From NCBI GenBank assembly GCA_950295325.1, contig OX485803.1, forward strand, positions 16,678,001 to 16,742,000: DNA of 64,000 bases. The letters are read 5' to 3'. The notes beneath the pieces were generated by a model, which ran no database searches, was not told the DNA's origin, and worked only from the letters and a program-made list of their open reading frames with translations. Numbering within the stretch: the stretch's first letter is position 1; each line of letters opens with the position of its first letter. Both the position numbers and the translations under genes were made by a program. Shown here in pieces: positions 35,902 through 50,300 of the stretch. Source of the DNA: Polytrichum commune (taxonomy: Eukaryota; Streptophyta; Polytrichopsida; Polytrichales; Polytrichaceae).

Positions 35902-38900
35902 CAGCTTTCATTGGTCCCCATCTTGGTACAACATTTGTCTGGTCCTACTTTTCTTGCAGTCAATCAGTTTAGCTGACAGCAGGGTTCTGGAGGTTCCTGC
36001 TGTAAACAAGTGTGTTGCTTTTCAGGCTGGATGCTTTGCAGGTTTGGGGATCCTGGAACCCTCTCCACCCATTTGCTTCCGTCTGAAGCCGTACCTCATT
36101 CTTGCTCTCACCCCTTTTCCTTTCTACTATATTCTCTGCATCCTGGAAATTGGTGAAACACATATGAACCTGAACTAGTTCCTTAGTAGAAGCTTGCTAT
36201 TGCTCAACTCTTCGAGCTTAATGGCAACCCCTAATGAATAGATGGGAGCTGCAAGTTCCCAGTTCTTTTTTTATTTGCAGCTGTCTAAGATCATTGAGTA
36301 CCAACTTTTGGAGTTCTTGTCTTGTCTTTTGTACTTGCAGGTCATGAAATATTGTTATGCATACGCAGCAAGTCCTAGTTTTTCGCTAGGAACATGATAT
36401 TCTGTATGTGTATTCACAGGCTTCACTATGGTTAGTGTCTGATGATCTGTCTTTCTGAGAAACAAGAAAAGGATTGATAGCAGGTTTTTGGCACCTTCGC
36501 CCAGCATCCTTCATCAATGTCAATTGTTACCAGCGTTGGTTTGTGGTTGTACACTGACATGCACAGAGATTAGATATATTGCCCTATTGTGAGCATCTTC
36601 AACTTAATGGCTCTGAATTGGCTCAGAAGCGTCTCATTCATTTACAATTGTGAATCACCATAGATTGTCATTTCAAGTTTCAGAATCAGAGTAAAAATTT
36701 CGAAAGAGGTGAAAGTGGAGATTTCTTTCTCTTGAAGTGATTAAACAGACCCAATTGCCTTAGCTATTGTACCTAGGATGATGTTTTGAGGACATAGTTC
36801 AACCTCATTGCAACAAGTGTCTTTTGGTGTCTGATCTTAGCAACAAACCCTGCCTTATACCACTAAAACGTATGCGGTAGAGTAATAGTGACCACGTAAG
36901 GCCCACATACCTGAGTTCCGAAATACTACTAATCCAAAACTATTATTCCAGCTGAGGATCAGGACCAGGAATCTAGAATGCATTGGGAAGAAGCCCATTA
37001 TTCCAACATACTAGGCTATGCTATTATTGATAACAGCGAAGCATGTATCAAAAAGCTGTGGAAGCTATCATTGCATGACCTCTAACAAGTGGCAGGGATA
37101 CTGTTCTCCCTCTTTATTAAGACAAGTTTGGTCGTGCAAGAAAGTGTTGTATTATCCGAATATTGTATTCTCGGTGATATGACATTTTCGCCTCAAATGT
37201 CATACTATTGAGGTTTTTCAAGAAAGTGACCAATTTCAATGTACAATGCCATTTTGAATATATAATGAAGATACGTACCTATGGAAGAACATTTGTACAG
37301 AAGATATGCTCACGACGTCATGCATATGAAGATAAAATAAAAAACAAAAAATAAAAGAAGTCCTATGATGATGTCCTCACCATATCACACACTATGAAAG
37401 CAAGACTTTATTGTTTGTTTATGATGTTTGCTAATGTTGGAAACATTTATTCATAAAAGAAGCACATGTTCATCACATCTACAATTGAAAATTCCAAAGA
37501 ATTTGCCACTATAGAATTAGATACCCATTGGACATGGGCTTGAGGGAGCTTGACTATTGGTGTTGGATTGTCATCCACATCATTCCCTTTCAATGGCTCT
37601 TCATTGAAGTCAAAATTGATCGGCTTCTATTGTTAGCATCTCTTCACAACCTCTATCGCAAATTTGGAAATGACAAATATAAACTGTCATTGAATGAAGG
37701 CCAAAACAAGTGAGTGCTAGAATCCACATTACAAAATAATAAGAAAGTGTGGGAGAAATATGCACCTGCTTGAATCATGTTAAAAGGGCTCACTCTAGCT
37801 ATGGGTTACATGGCTTCCTTGGCCGTCTTGACTTCTTTTAGATCATCACTTCATTAATCTTCATAGAGTCTTTTAGAAACTAAGAAACTAAATTTCTCTT
37901 AAGATCCTTTCCTGCATGCTTTTGGTTAAACTCATTGGCAAGTTGTGTCCAACTTGGATTAGACCTAAGGTACTGAGGCCTTAAAGCGACACTTTAATAT
38001 ATCAAGCATGTTATATAGATTGGAATTTTTTCAAATTGTTTCATGAATTAAAAATATCTATACATAGTCCATAATTATATTTTTTCAAAATTAATAACTT
38101 CATATGCAACCTATAGAAATTTGCAAAGTCGTCTTAAGGAAAGAGCCTTTTACTCTCCATTAGGGGGTTTCTATTGATGTTGGATTGCTAGGTGAGAACC
38201 ATCACAAAATCAACCTTATTACATGTGAGGATCTTTTATTAAATGAAGGTGTTGTCCCCTTTTTGTGGATCACTTCTTACAACCCCCCTCCCCTCCCCTC
38301 TTTGAGCGGATATATTTCTGATTAGCCATTGTGATTGGCCAAAGTTGGTGCTCTTCTAAAAGCATTCTTGCATCCTTCTTACACCACTATTATGAATGGC
38401 CAAAGTGGTGCTATTTTTAAATCTTTTATTCTTAAATGCCACATATTATCGATTGCTTTTAACATTGACTTACTCAATGGCACTTTACACTCACTTGTTG
38501 ACGCCTTAAGGATGAAAAATAGGTGTCACCAAAAGGAAGGTGCTACTTCAAGCCTCAATTTCCTATGCACTAAAACAACCTTCCTTCTTCTCTTCTCTCG
38601 CCAATCGTGTTCTCTTTTCTCTTTGAATGTTCCATCCTGCAAGAGTAAAAGAAGTACAATGTATTAGATAACCGGTCAAGTTGCGGAGCTAGGAGTCGGT
38701 TATTGAACACAACCCTCTTGTCCAAACTAGAGCAAGACCCTTACATTGAGGAAATTTGCAACTCTCTTCAAGTGTGAATATTGGAGAGGGTTGTGACTTT
38801 CAACCAACTTCAATGTTTCCAATTACCTTCCACCATGTGGCAATGAAAGTGAGAAGAGGGTTATCCTAATCACAAAAATCCTAATTTGTAAGGGAAGTTG

Positions 38901-40867
38901 AACTTCGAAATACATGAGGGTCCCACCATTTGTGCACATCAATTTCCTCTATTATATGACACATCAAGCCTAAAAAAGTGTTGTATCACAAGAGTTGTAG
39001 TCATAGTATGGAGATGAATCAACACTAGAAAGTTTGGTCAGCGGGAAATGCAATGTATAGTCGATTTGTCGTGATTAAGAACTGTAGCTTTGAAACTGAT
39101 CCATCTAGAAGATTTGAAATCCATGTGGGTGCAAGCATGGTAAAATGGACAACTCTTGACCCCCTACCTAGTGTTAGTGAAAGTGATTCAAAACTATACA
39201 CTAACTTTGAATTTTGTGAAGAAAAAAATCATAAACATTTAAAAAACATACTGAGTACAAAGCCAAGCAAATTATGATGACCAAAAAAATTCCAAGAAAA
39301 GTCTACTTATTTTAGACAAAGGCGCAAGTGGTGTGCAAGTAGGTGACATCGAACAAATGACTGTCTAAAATTTGTTTAAAGTACAATAAAATTACATTAA
39401 AATGATGGTTCTCCACAAAGTTTTGTGCTGATGCCCTCAAGTAAATAATGAAATCAAGGAGCATGAAAGAAAATGCCAACTTTAAAATAGTTAAGGTCAC
39501 GAAATCTACGTCCAAAACTAGACTCAATCATTTGCTTTTGAGCTTCACTTTTGATGATAAGTATTGAAGATCTCAACTTGATATTCTACATTCAAGTATT
39601 CAACACAACAACAAAGGTCATCATGAAAAGAAATCCAGTTTAAACAACACTTTGCTACTACTTTTAGGCCTTTGACCACAAAAATAATGGTTTTAGTATA
39701 CTAGAGCATTTTTTTGGCCCACTTTACCATGCTTGCACTCATGTATTGAGTGCGTCATTTGTGTGGAAAAGTGTTTGATATGCACAATCAAATTGCAAGA
39801 GCTCCCATCGTGTATATTGGTGTGCTTGGAAACAAAGTATATTTGCACACGGGCACACGACCGTTTGGAATCCCATGGAAGGTAGGGGTGGCTATTTCTG
39901 TCCAAATTTCAGATGTGCCTAGTTGGGATGCTGAAACTATTTGTTTTTATAAATTTTGAGCGCTCCACAAAGCTGGTGCAAGAGCAACTATGAAAAAATC
40001 AAAAATTTCCGGCATGTTTATGATTTCCTACAAAATTTTAAAGGCAACCTTATAGAGTGACCAACACTCGCACATAGGGTACGTGGTATATCCACATACT
40101 GGATTTCTAAAACCGACCGCTGGCAGCCAATGAAATGTTGGCAGTGCTGTGAACGGTAAAAGGACCTTGATAGGTGCTTTTGTAAACCCAGGTAAAAGCA
40201 CCTAAAAAGGTGCTTCCGACATAGGGGTCGACTTTAGGACCCGCACGGAAATTGCCACCCCTACCTTACAATATTGCAGAAAACCAATGAAGCGTTTGTC
40301 TCTACATTCGAGTGCTCTACACAAAGTATGATATTTAGTATTTGATACACTAAATACAAACGCATACACTAAATATCAATAACCCTATGAAAGTAAGTAA
40401 CATTATATGTAAACTCAAACACTAAATGTCAACTATGGTAATATGTGGAAGTTACATGTTTGAACTTAGTGTTAGTAAGGATGTGAAGAAAAAAAGGATA
40501 TAATAAGGGAGGTGGCAGTAGGGAAGGTAGCGGCACATTTATGTCTAACACTAATTGTCAAAGAATTGAAAATTAGTGTTGAGCATGGTAGGGTGGTAAC
40601 AACACCAAATATAATCAAACACTAGATATCATATTTGTGTAGTGGTGTTTGAAGATGCATGCATTGTTGGAATGTGAGTGCAGAAAGGTATGTGGCCCAA
40701 TAGGAATTTGGTGCATGCAGTTGGCCAATTGCAAATCTATAGGATTTTGACTTATTAGAGGGGCACAAAACTATCGCCAAATCCTTGTCCTAGCATCAAC
40801 ATATATACTATCAACACCACTTCAAGTGTAAGCAAACCAAGGCCTAGCTACTTCAAGCATTATGAAA
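35902..40867. other. SINA 3' UTR followed by gene-free sequence
   Basis: The first few hundred bases after the stop are presumably SINA 3' UTR; I cannot place the poly(A) site. From about 36900 the sequence is AT-rich with no conserved reading frame. Between 40270 and 40640 ACACTAAATA-type motifs recur several times. Confidence 0.4.
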
Positions 40868-42350
40868 CCTCTAAAGAGGGAATTGTTGTGGTTGAAATTG
40901 GCATGCCATGTGGCATTTGCCACCCCAAAAACTAGTGTTTTCTCCCTCACCTTGTTTTGTGCAAATTGAGAATGCATGTGGAAGAATGTTGGTCCTACCA
41001 CCAACTAGGGTTATGTGTTATATGCCAATGTTTTAAGCATAAGTAATGTGCAGCTCTGGTCACTAGCATGCACTCTCATGCCTCTAGAGAGGCATTTGTT
41101 ATGGTCGAAATTGGCATGCCATGTCTAATCCGAGATCCAAAAATGAGGACATGTCTTTGCCAACCCTTTTTGGATACTTGTTGAGAATGCTTATGTGGTT
41201 GAAATGGTTGCCCCAACACTTGTTCGGTTTTTTTGGTTTGCCGTGTGGCAATGTTTTAAGTGGAAAGACTTTAGCGTCTTTCCATTGGCATGCACTCTCA
41301 TGCCCCTAGTAATGCAATTGTTGTCACTAAAATTGGCATGAGGATTCTTGATTGGCAACCCAAAAAGGATTTTTATTGAGTATCAATTGAGAATGTTCGT
41401 GCAGCTAAAATGCTTGTCCTGACACTATCTTGATTTATTTGTCAAAGATGGCAATATTATATGCTTAAGGAATTGCATGATTTTGCAACTCGCAAGCCTC
41501 TGGAGAGGTCATTGTTGTGGATGAAATGGCATGAGGATTCTCAACTAGCACACAAAAAGGGTTGCATATTCATAATTCTTGTATGGTTGAGATGGCTACC
41601 CCGATTTCGTGTAATTAAAATGGTTGCTCCCAACACTTGTTGGGGTTGTTTTGTTTGTCATGTGAAAAAACAAAATTGAGCACTTGGACTCCATGTTTTT
41701 GCCAACTCAAGCACTCTCATGCCCAAAAAGTGCAATTGTTGTGGTTCATATCGGCATGACGATTCTCGACTGACACCCAAACAACGAGAATTGCCACTGA
41801 CACCTTTTTTCTGGGTGCTAATTGAGAATGCATGTGGATGTAATGCTTGCCCTGACACTCCTTGGGTTTTTTGAGCGAAGAACTACAGGTTTTGGCCAAT
41901 CCCATGCACTCTCATGCCTCAAAAAATGCGGTTGTTGTGGTTAATATTGGCATGAAGATTATGAATTGGCACCCCTTTTCTAGGTGCCAATTCAAAATGC
42001 CTACGTGGTTGGAATGCTTGCCCTCACACCAACTTGGGTTGTTTTGTGTGTCATATGGCAATGTTTCAAGCGTAGGGATTGCAAGGTTTTGCCACTATTA
42101 GGGACTCGCTCCCCTAAAGAGGCTATTGATGTGATGGAAATTGTTATTAGAACTTTCAACTAACATCCAAAAAAAGGTGTTGTTGCAGGCACCCTTTTCT
42201 TGGGTGCATGTTGAGAAATGTGTGGTTAGAATGGTTGTTTTCAACATTTTCTAGGCATGTTTTGTGTGTCATGTGACACTTTGTTAAGCATATGGACGAA
42301 ATGTTTTTGTCAATCCTTGACACTCTCATGCCCCAAAAGACATAATTGTT
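40868..42350. repeat. Eight-unit tandem array, about 195-225 bp per unit
   Basis: Anchor motif CCTCTAGAGAGG with variants recurs at 40868, 41081, 41303, 41497, 41722, 41917, 42111 and 42331. Units share GCACTCTCATGCC, ATTGTTGTGGTTGAAATTGG, GGCATGA, TTGAGAATGC and CGTGTGGCAATGTTTTAAG. Spacing is 213, 222, 194, 225, 195, 194, 220. Divergence between units indicates an old array. No coding signal. Confidence 0.85.
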
Positions 42351-45300
42351 GGGGCTACAATTTACCCTCTCTAAGTGTTACATCTTTAAGTGCCACTCTG
42401 CCATAAGCGTTACATTTTTCATACTCCCCTTGAATAATACACTAGTAAGTGTTATTTGTTACTCTGTTACACAAAATCTACTCCCCTCTTTGTGAATTTA
42501 CACGTATAGCTATTATTTGCACCAAATCCAATTATTTTTTTCTTGACAATGTGAATATATTATGGGTATATTATGCTTTTGGGGGCATTAAACTCATACA
42601 TAAATTTACAAAAAAGGCATACATATATAATAGATTCTAGAAAGTTGGGTGGGGACTAAGCTGAAGATAAACATCCAACACCTCCATATTTCATAAAATC
42701 TATGAATGGCCCATCTACCATCCTAGAAAATCATCAAAGTCAATAGTCACCAAGAGTTGGTTTCTTGGGAGGATATGTAGGATGCATTACAACATAGCAA
42801 ATAGGTGGATAGAGTATTGAGATCCAATTAAACCTCATAAACCTACCTTTGAATATGACAATAAGGTTATGTTTACATCAAAAGCCAAGTGGCTCAATGT
42901 GGACTTATAATGTGAGTGACAACATCATGATAGACTTTACAACGGTAGTTGCCTTGGGCATAATGATATTTATAGTGGTGGGAACCAATTTGTAAGAATT
43001 ACATCCGTTCCCAATTTGTAAGAATTACATCCAATTGACAAAAGAGTCTTCCATGACTTCAATAAGCAATATTGAAGTATTATTCCTTACAAATATTGGA
43101 CGCATGCTGTTTGCAAGTCTTTTACATAAGTTATGGTATTACATCTTTTGGATTGTACATATGCTTTTGTGATCTCTGAGCTACCACTTTGTACATATAC
43201 ACCTTTTTTCATCCACCAAAAAATCTTATATAAGAGCATTAAACGAAGCCGTTGCACACATGTGACACATGCTTTTAGTGACGGGTGAACCCCCAGGTCA
43301 CAAATTAGTTTCACAAACTATAATGTGATAACAAACCAACGTGCGCACATACAAAATTGAGAATTTTGTCATTTAAATATGTCCATTCTGACATCCTTGT
43401 CATAAGAATCACATCAAAAAAAATTCCCCAAAACTCCTCACATATGAGAAAGTCTAGAAATTTTTTGGAGCTAGTTGTGTGCATAGTTTGGTATTGCACC
43501 TATGAAAGGGTTGCTTGTGAAAGGGGTGTTGGTGACAACACCATTTTTTCAAGTGCAAGTTGAGGTATTATGGTCCCGGAGGGTGCACTCCATTGTCAAG
43601 TTGAACACCACGTGCAATAAAATAAAAATAAAAATAAAAATCTACTTTTTACATAAAGAATCACCATAATGGGTCAAAATTTTATCAATATGTTTTCATA
43701 AGTAGATATACATGGTATCTATTACATAGTAAAAAATGGTAACTAAATTTGATGATTATATATATATATATATATATATTATATACCGTTTCTAACTAGA
43801 ATGACGCAGAATTTAACTAAATCAATTACTACAAGAAAATGAAGATGCCTAAAAATTTCAAAAAGTACAAAGAAGATAGTATCAATGGTTATGCATATGT
43901 AGAAAAAAAATATAATGATTTTTAGAATTATCTATGACATATAATATAGGGCATCAATCTTTTATCACACGTGGTTATGAACCGTAAGGGGGTGTGATCA
44001 CCCCAAGATTATGGTATAGGAATATGAATGGGTTTGTCTTTGAGGCCTCTTCCCTTGCCTTTGTAAATTGATATCACAAATTGTAATTAAGCAAGTACCT
44101 AAAGCAATTAATTGCGATTGTGAAATAATGGCATAATATATATGGCAAAACATGAAGATTTGCACGGGCTAGTACTGCAAAGTGATATTGCATAAAAAAA
44201 AATTTATGGCTTGGCCCTCAAGGGTAGGTTTTCCCCTCCCAAGCTTGTGAATGGATTTTATTAACTCGAATTCAATAGTGAACTACACATTGACTTCCAA
44301 CATCTTCCCATCCTAAATGCCTCTCCATGACTCTCATTTTGTTTGAGCTCATAGGCTAGGTAGGAGCGATTGCTTTCAAGTTGTGCTTAAGCACTTTCTC
44401 TCTTACACTTTGTTGGCTCTGTCTGTAGGACAGAGACTATGCATCAACTTCTTCGTTTCAAGAGCAAAATTCCTAATCACTTTGTGTTCACACTTGGACG
44501 TTACTTGTTCTTGTTATTTTTGGTCCACTTTATTTAATGTGGATGTTAACTATAGTTCATATATAAGTGCTCCCTAAAATGCATTGAAAGAAATCTAGTT
44601 AACTATAGTTCTTTCAGTAGTTCTTGATTATTTATTTTAAAAAATTTGGGTGATAAATGAGTAGCTTCAATCCTTGACCCGTATTTGAGAAGAAGGTGCA
44701 CAAAATCCAAGAAAGGTTTGGTATAGTGAATAGCCATGTATTGGCATGAGCAAAGTGGACAACTACAATTATAGTCTTTCATAATAAAGAACAGAGCCTC
44801 ACGGTTCTACCGTTTTCTTGTTAGACACTCTCGATCTTAGTATAGACTGTACTTTCTTTTCCTCACATGGTTTTAGTCGCTTTTTGTTTCAAAGCCATCA
44901 CAACGTTTGAAATTAGTGAGCATAATCACTCATAGCCATCCTTGGGATATTCTTTGCATAGGTCTTGCGCCAATGAACATTTATTTATGGTACAAGAACT
45001 TAGGCTAATGCCTTTGTGGCAAACCATAGAGGATCCATAGATAGCTTGTTCCTTTTCAATGGTACTACTTCATAGAGATAGTAATCATTTTTCATTGGAA
45101 GTGCAAATTTCATAGATAGTGTTATTATAGACAAGGGTTTTTCTTCCAATTTTCACTCTTGTTCTCGGTGGAAAAAGCTTCTAACTATGTGTTGTATTGG
45201 GGATAAGCCCTCTATTAGTTTGCGAATCTAAGAAATTACTAAGGTTTTGCGAATTAGTCAAAGACAAGGCAATCAATTTGTTAGATGCTCAAGGTGACAT

Positions 45301-47323
45301 ATGAAAACCATTATTGCACCCATCTACAAAAAAACAAATCGAGGTTTCTCTATACAATGTTAGTAGGTTTGCATGATTACAACACGACTTGCAGAGCTAG
45401 AAAGAGAACTCTAATAATATCAACAATTATGAACATGCATAGAGATCGTGGTTCTACCAAGTCCTTAATAAAAGTGTGTACGTGGGAGCGAGTTGTGTTC
45501 AATCCCACTCTAGGGATTTTTCTTTTAGGTCAGCATGAGGGGGGTATAATCACCACATTCATTTCAACTCAAGGGAAATTGTTGTAGGTGAGTTGGTTTT
45601 TTTTTCAAGTGATTTTTTGAGTTTGAGTGGTTTAGGTTGGAGTCCTAACATGCATTTGAAATTAAAGGGGATTCAAATAATTCCCAAATTCTTCCCCCCA
45701 AAAAACAAAATCACAAGGGCTTGGTTGCTTTATTCCAAAGCCTTACATGCATGTCTACTTGTTCTAGTTGTTTTCAATATTGTATTCATACAATCCAAAT
45801 CCAAAACAAGATCCCAATCACATGGTTGTAGTAATCCCCATGGTTTTAAAATGTTAATTAAGTTAATTTGAAATATATATACAACACACTAGAAACACCC
45901 AGATTCATATTATTCTCTTACATTCGAATCCTACTACAACAATAAAATTGTTGATTTTTCCTTATTGAACAAAGATGCCTTAGTGTTGTGGAGGGCAAAT
46001 AGCTATTGGTTTTTGTGTATTATACGTGCAATTATATTGCCTCCACAAAACCTCACTTGTGTCTCAAAGACACAATTGGGGCACAACCAAGGATATATTT
46101 GGCTACGTCCAATATGCATAGGTTGCATCTTGACTCATGTAAAACCCATAACTATGGTTATCCATCTGTATAACCATTATAGTAAAAAAAATTAAAAAAA
46201 AATCAACTATTTTGTTATTGTGGTAATAGATATTCAAATATTAGTGTGGCATGTTGCTAAATTAGTGTTGGGCCACCTGATTACACATATAGATGTTTAA
46301 TAATAGGTATACTTTCGGTTGCATTCAATCCTTGACATGCTCTTTGCAATACAAAAGATGTTAATCAATACTAGGATTTATATTTATTCTCTCTACACAT
46401 TTTCTGGTTATTATTATATTGTGAATGACTTGTTTACAATGCATGTTATGGTTCATGAAAACCTCCTTAAAAGTAGTTATCTTCCCATACAATCAAGTGG
46501 ACATCTTTGACATCCTGAAATGCCAAGTGTTTGAATTCTCCTGGCACTCATGCTAATGCTGACATTCCTCCATGTAGAGGCTTTGGGGTCCTAGGTTGAG
46601 GTGACTCTTCCTACACGTTCACCTCAATGCAATTCTCCAAACTCTATACACAGTTTTTAAGGATACGTACCGGTTTACATGTTTCAAATCTTTCAGACTT
46701 CCTTTATTGATTTAAGATATATTCTACAGATTCCTCTGAGAATATCAGTATTATAAGTCTTGGACATGAACCAGCCCATCTGTTGGGGATGGAGCAAAAC
46801 AATCTGTACACTGGTACCTTGGAGGCAGGGCTAAAGGCATCCAACAAGGAAGCAGTGTATGGGTTGGTTCGCTCTCCCCATTGTGTTAGCTATGGTGTCA
46901 CATTGTGGAGTTGATAGTTCTTTCCAGGCTGTTTGAATACCAACGCAGCCCAGAAACAAAGGCAGGGAACACTCAAGCCTGTCGACGCAATGTTGAACCC
47001 ATTCAATCTGAGAATATGTATTTCCCTCCATGTGGCTGGAGAGTGAGAGCAGCAATCTTGCAAACAATCGTGAGGGATGTAACAAAGAATGTAACTCTTT
47101 GTATTGAAAGACACCTTTTTCAAGAACTGCCATTGGGGGAGGGAGGTCATGTAGCCAACTGCCACAAACCCTGGTGAAGTTTTGTGGCCAAAGTTTAAGA
47201 TAAAAGTACAGTTTCAGATTTTAGGGTTTAAAGTTTAGGGGGAGATCTGTGACCACCTAAACCACTCTCTTTCTTGTTTTCACATTGGGATTTCAACGTT
47301 ACACATGGAACATCATCAATATC
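42351..47323. other. Gene-free sequence with repeat fragments
   Basis: Holds a (TA)n run at 43757-43781, the second member of the dispersed pair (44415-44830) and AT-rich sequence. At about 45430-45540 a B-box-like GTTGTGTTCAATCCC follows GTGGGAGCGA and is followed by a T-rich TTTTTCTTTTAGG, resembling an old tRNA-derived SINE fragment. Confidence 0.4.
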
Positions 47324-50300
47324 CTACATCCTTCGACCAACTCTTCCAAGACGTTTCGCGACTCCGAGAACAAGAAACTTCCCAACCGCACCTCTATCAA
47401 CTGTGCAAGCAACGGCCACGGCACCACCTAACAAAAGCCACTTCATGTAACCCTTGTTTTTCTCAACTGACTCATTGTCCCTTCCCTTTCCTGAAACTAC
47501 AATAGAATTCTCGGTTTCCGACATACTTGATTTCTCCACACCATTCAGAGGGTAGGGCACTTTAGTGGAGATCTGGGCAATCAACGCGGACGGTGTCAGG
47601 GGCTTATTTAGTTTCCTCATCGCCTTGTATTTTCGGATCCCGGGCTCCAACTTCTTTACACATCCCCACATCCCCTGGCGAATTCCCATCTTTGCCAGAT
47701 CCCGTTGGATGCCCATCTCTTCGTAATGAATAACAATCACTTCAACAGCTGTCATTTGTCCATCTCCTCTTAATGACTCAACTGCACACATGTATGATGC
47801 ACTTTCAGGATCCATTTTCACTTTGACAAACACAACAATACAATGAGTTATCCATACAAGTCAAATGGAACTTTGTGGGGAGTTCGTTCCCTTCGATTTT
47901 CCTTTGGTTGTTTTCCATGTAATAGAGGTATCCTTTTAACTCAAGCAGAGATTTCATCGGCAGTTGGTTGTTCTGTATACAATATTTTGCTTTCCATGTT
48001 CAGTAAGTTTTTGGTGCATGCTTGGAATTGGTGTAGAGGTTTGAACAAAGAACTTCCCAAATTGGTTCATTGAAGGCCAAACTCATTTTGGCATGGCAAG
48101 AGGTGCTAAATTGAGATTTGTCTCGAAATGAACTGATGTAGAATGTTCTCCGTTCAAACCACTACACCAACTCCAAGCATGCATTTAAAACTTACTGAAC
48201 ATAGAAAGTGTTGGATACAAAATAACCAACTCCCAACTAAATCTTCAGTTGAATTAAAGGATAACTCTAATATCAATACTTTATTTCCACTTTCTACCCA
48301 CACTAACTTTCAGCCCACACAAATAGTTGTAAACGGTGTGGTCACCTAGCAATTCACAATGAAGATAGGAATGTATCTTGTATGTGCACAAAGTGGTGGT
48401 GCATGCTCAGAGGCAGCGGTTCGATTTGAATGGAGACCAGCCTATTTGCGTTCATTGAGGGCCAAACTCATTTTAGCACCTCTGGCATGCCAAAATTCAT
48501 TCAAACCTCCACAGTACCTCTCCAAGCATGCACCAAAAACTTAGATGTTGTATGCAAAACAACCAACTCCCGTCAAAAAGTCATGTCGAGGTAGAGGATA
48601 ACTCTAGTGCCTAAATCTTCAGCCTAGCAGTAGATAGTCAAAACACACAAAATTCATATATACACAAAGAGGTGCAGATGTCATTCAAAGCCCTGGTAGC
48701 CTTTACCAACATTTCCATGTTTAGGGTTTAAGGTTTTGGATGAAAACACAAGTACACAGTCAGTTTGTTCTCCCAAATCCTACCTGCTCGTATACTCCAA
48801 CTTGAGAAGTAAACATCCACTCTTAATGGTGACTTCTGTCTGGGCACTGATGGATGGTGCACACCCTGCCATAGAACATAAAATATGTTTCAGTGTCCTA
48901 AGATATCCAGTGCTCAATACAAACAAGGGCATATTACAAACCACTAAGCTCTTTACATCACAGCAAAAAAAATTAAAACCAGGAATGCAACTGACAATAA
49001 AACTACCTGAGTGATGCAATAGTAGGTGTTGTTGGATTCCCAGATGCGTCGTCCAACGATGTACTCCCGATCTTTACAATAAAATGGAAACTGCAGGAGA
49101 CATCCATTTCAACACAACTTTTTAAATGATTCGCTTGTGAGCATAACCAATTTTTTGATACTTCTACTCAGTGATAATTAATGCACTTATGAACTCTTAA
49201 AGGTCCAAGAGGCCCATTCTGAGCCTCAAGCTGTCATACACAGGGGTTTGAGATTACTTACTGATATTTTTAGCTAAAGGTGTCAAAAGTGACTGTATCT
49301 TGAGTTATCCCATTCATTATATGCATAATTTCAATCGGAGCATGCATATATGTTATATATGAGTTATAGAGAGGTTTGAACTTGTATAAATAAGCTTCAA
49401 TATCATAGAACAAATAATATACTATTACAATACTTGTTGGAGGTTCATACAAATCATCACAAAACCCATATAAACACGCCCCTGGTCATTTAAGGATTGA
49501 AACTTCTTGCATTGGATACAACAAGTAGGTAAAAGTTAATGGTAAAGGGCACAACCAACAACATACCTTCCTCACCCAATGCACAATTTCGGCACCAGTC
49601 TCCTTGCACTCCTCCAGAGTTTTAGTGTGGACAAGCATGTCATCCCACACTTGTCTAAAATCATTGTCCCAGAAGAAGTCACGCATCATTGAAGGTGAAA
49701 CATCCTCCATTACTGTTCTACTCCGATATTGAGTCGGGCCAACCTGGAACACTTCACCACATTACTCAAGAGTCTACATTCAAGGTAGACATTAAGCCAT
49801 AGAATATGTGTCTCTTTGTAATAATAATAGTACAGATCTTCTGAACTCAATTTCACTTGTAAAGACTTGGAAGTAAGGATTGCAAAAATGTTAATTACCT
49901 CAGGGTCCCGTCGGTATGCTTGGTAGGTCATGCCACTCACAGACCTATCCATAATTTGTTGCCAGCTAGGACCTCCATCTGTACAATCCAGCATCTTCAT
50001 AAACTGAGCTAAGTCCTCCGTTGTGACCGGTTCCTTGTAAGTCTCAGAACCCACAGATTTGCTGCATGATCATCCCAACAAAGCACCTACAATGAGAACC
50101 CCAGTTGTGAAACTAGGTTATATATGTACAATCTCTCATTAAAAACCTTCAGAAAGGTCCCACACAGAAATTAAATACAAAACAGGTTGGGACCCTTAGG
50201 GCCACTTTACACTAAGCTTGAGGGCCCATGACCATTAAAATCTAAAATATCTCATTGGTTGAAAATGCCAAGATTGTCCTACAGCACTTCAAACTAGAGC

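Noticed and set aside
23735-44830. Idea that the pair 23735-24180 / 44415-44830 are LTRs of one retrotransposon
   Set aside because: They are 20 kb apart with the intact SINA gene between them, and no polymerase or primer-binding site is seen.
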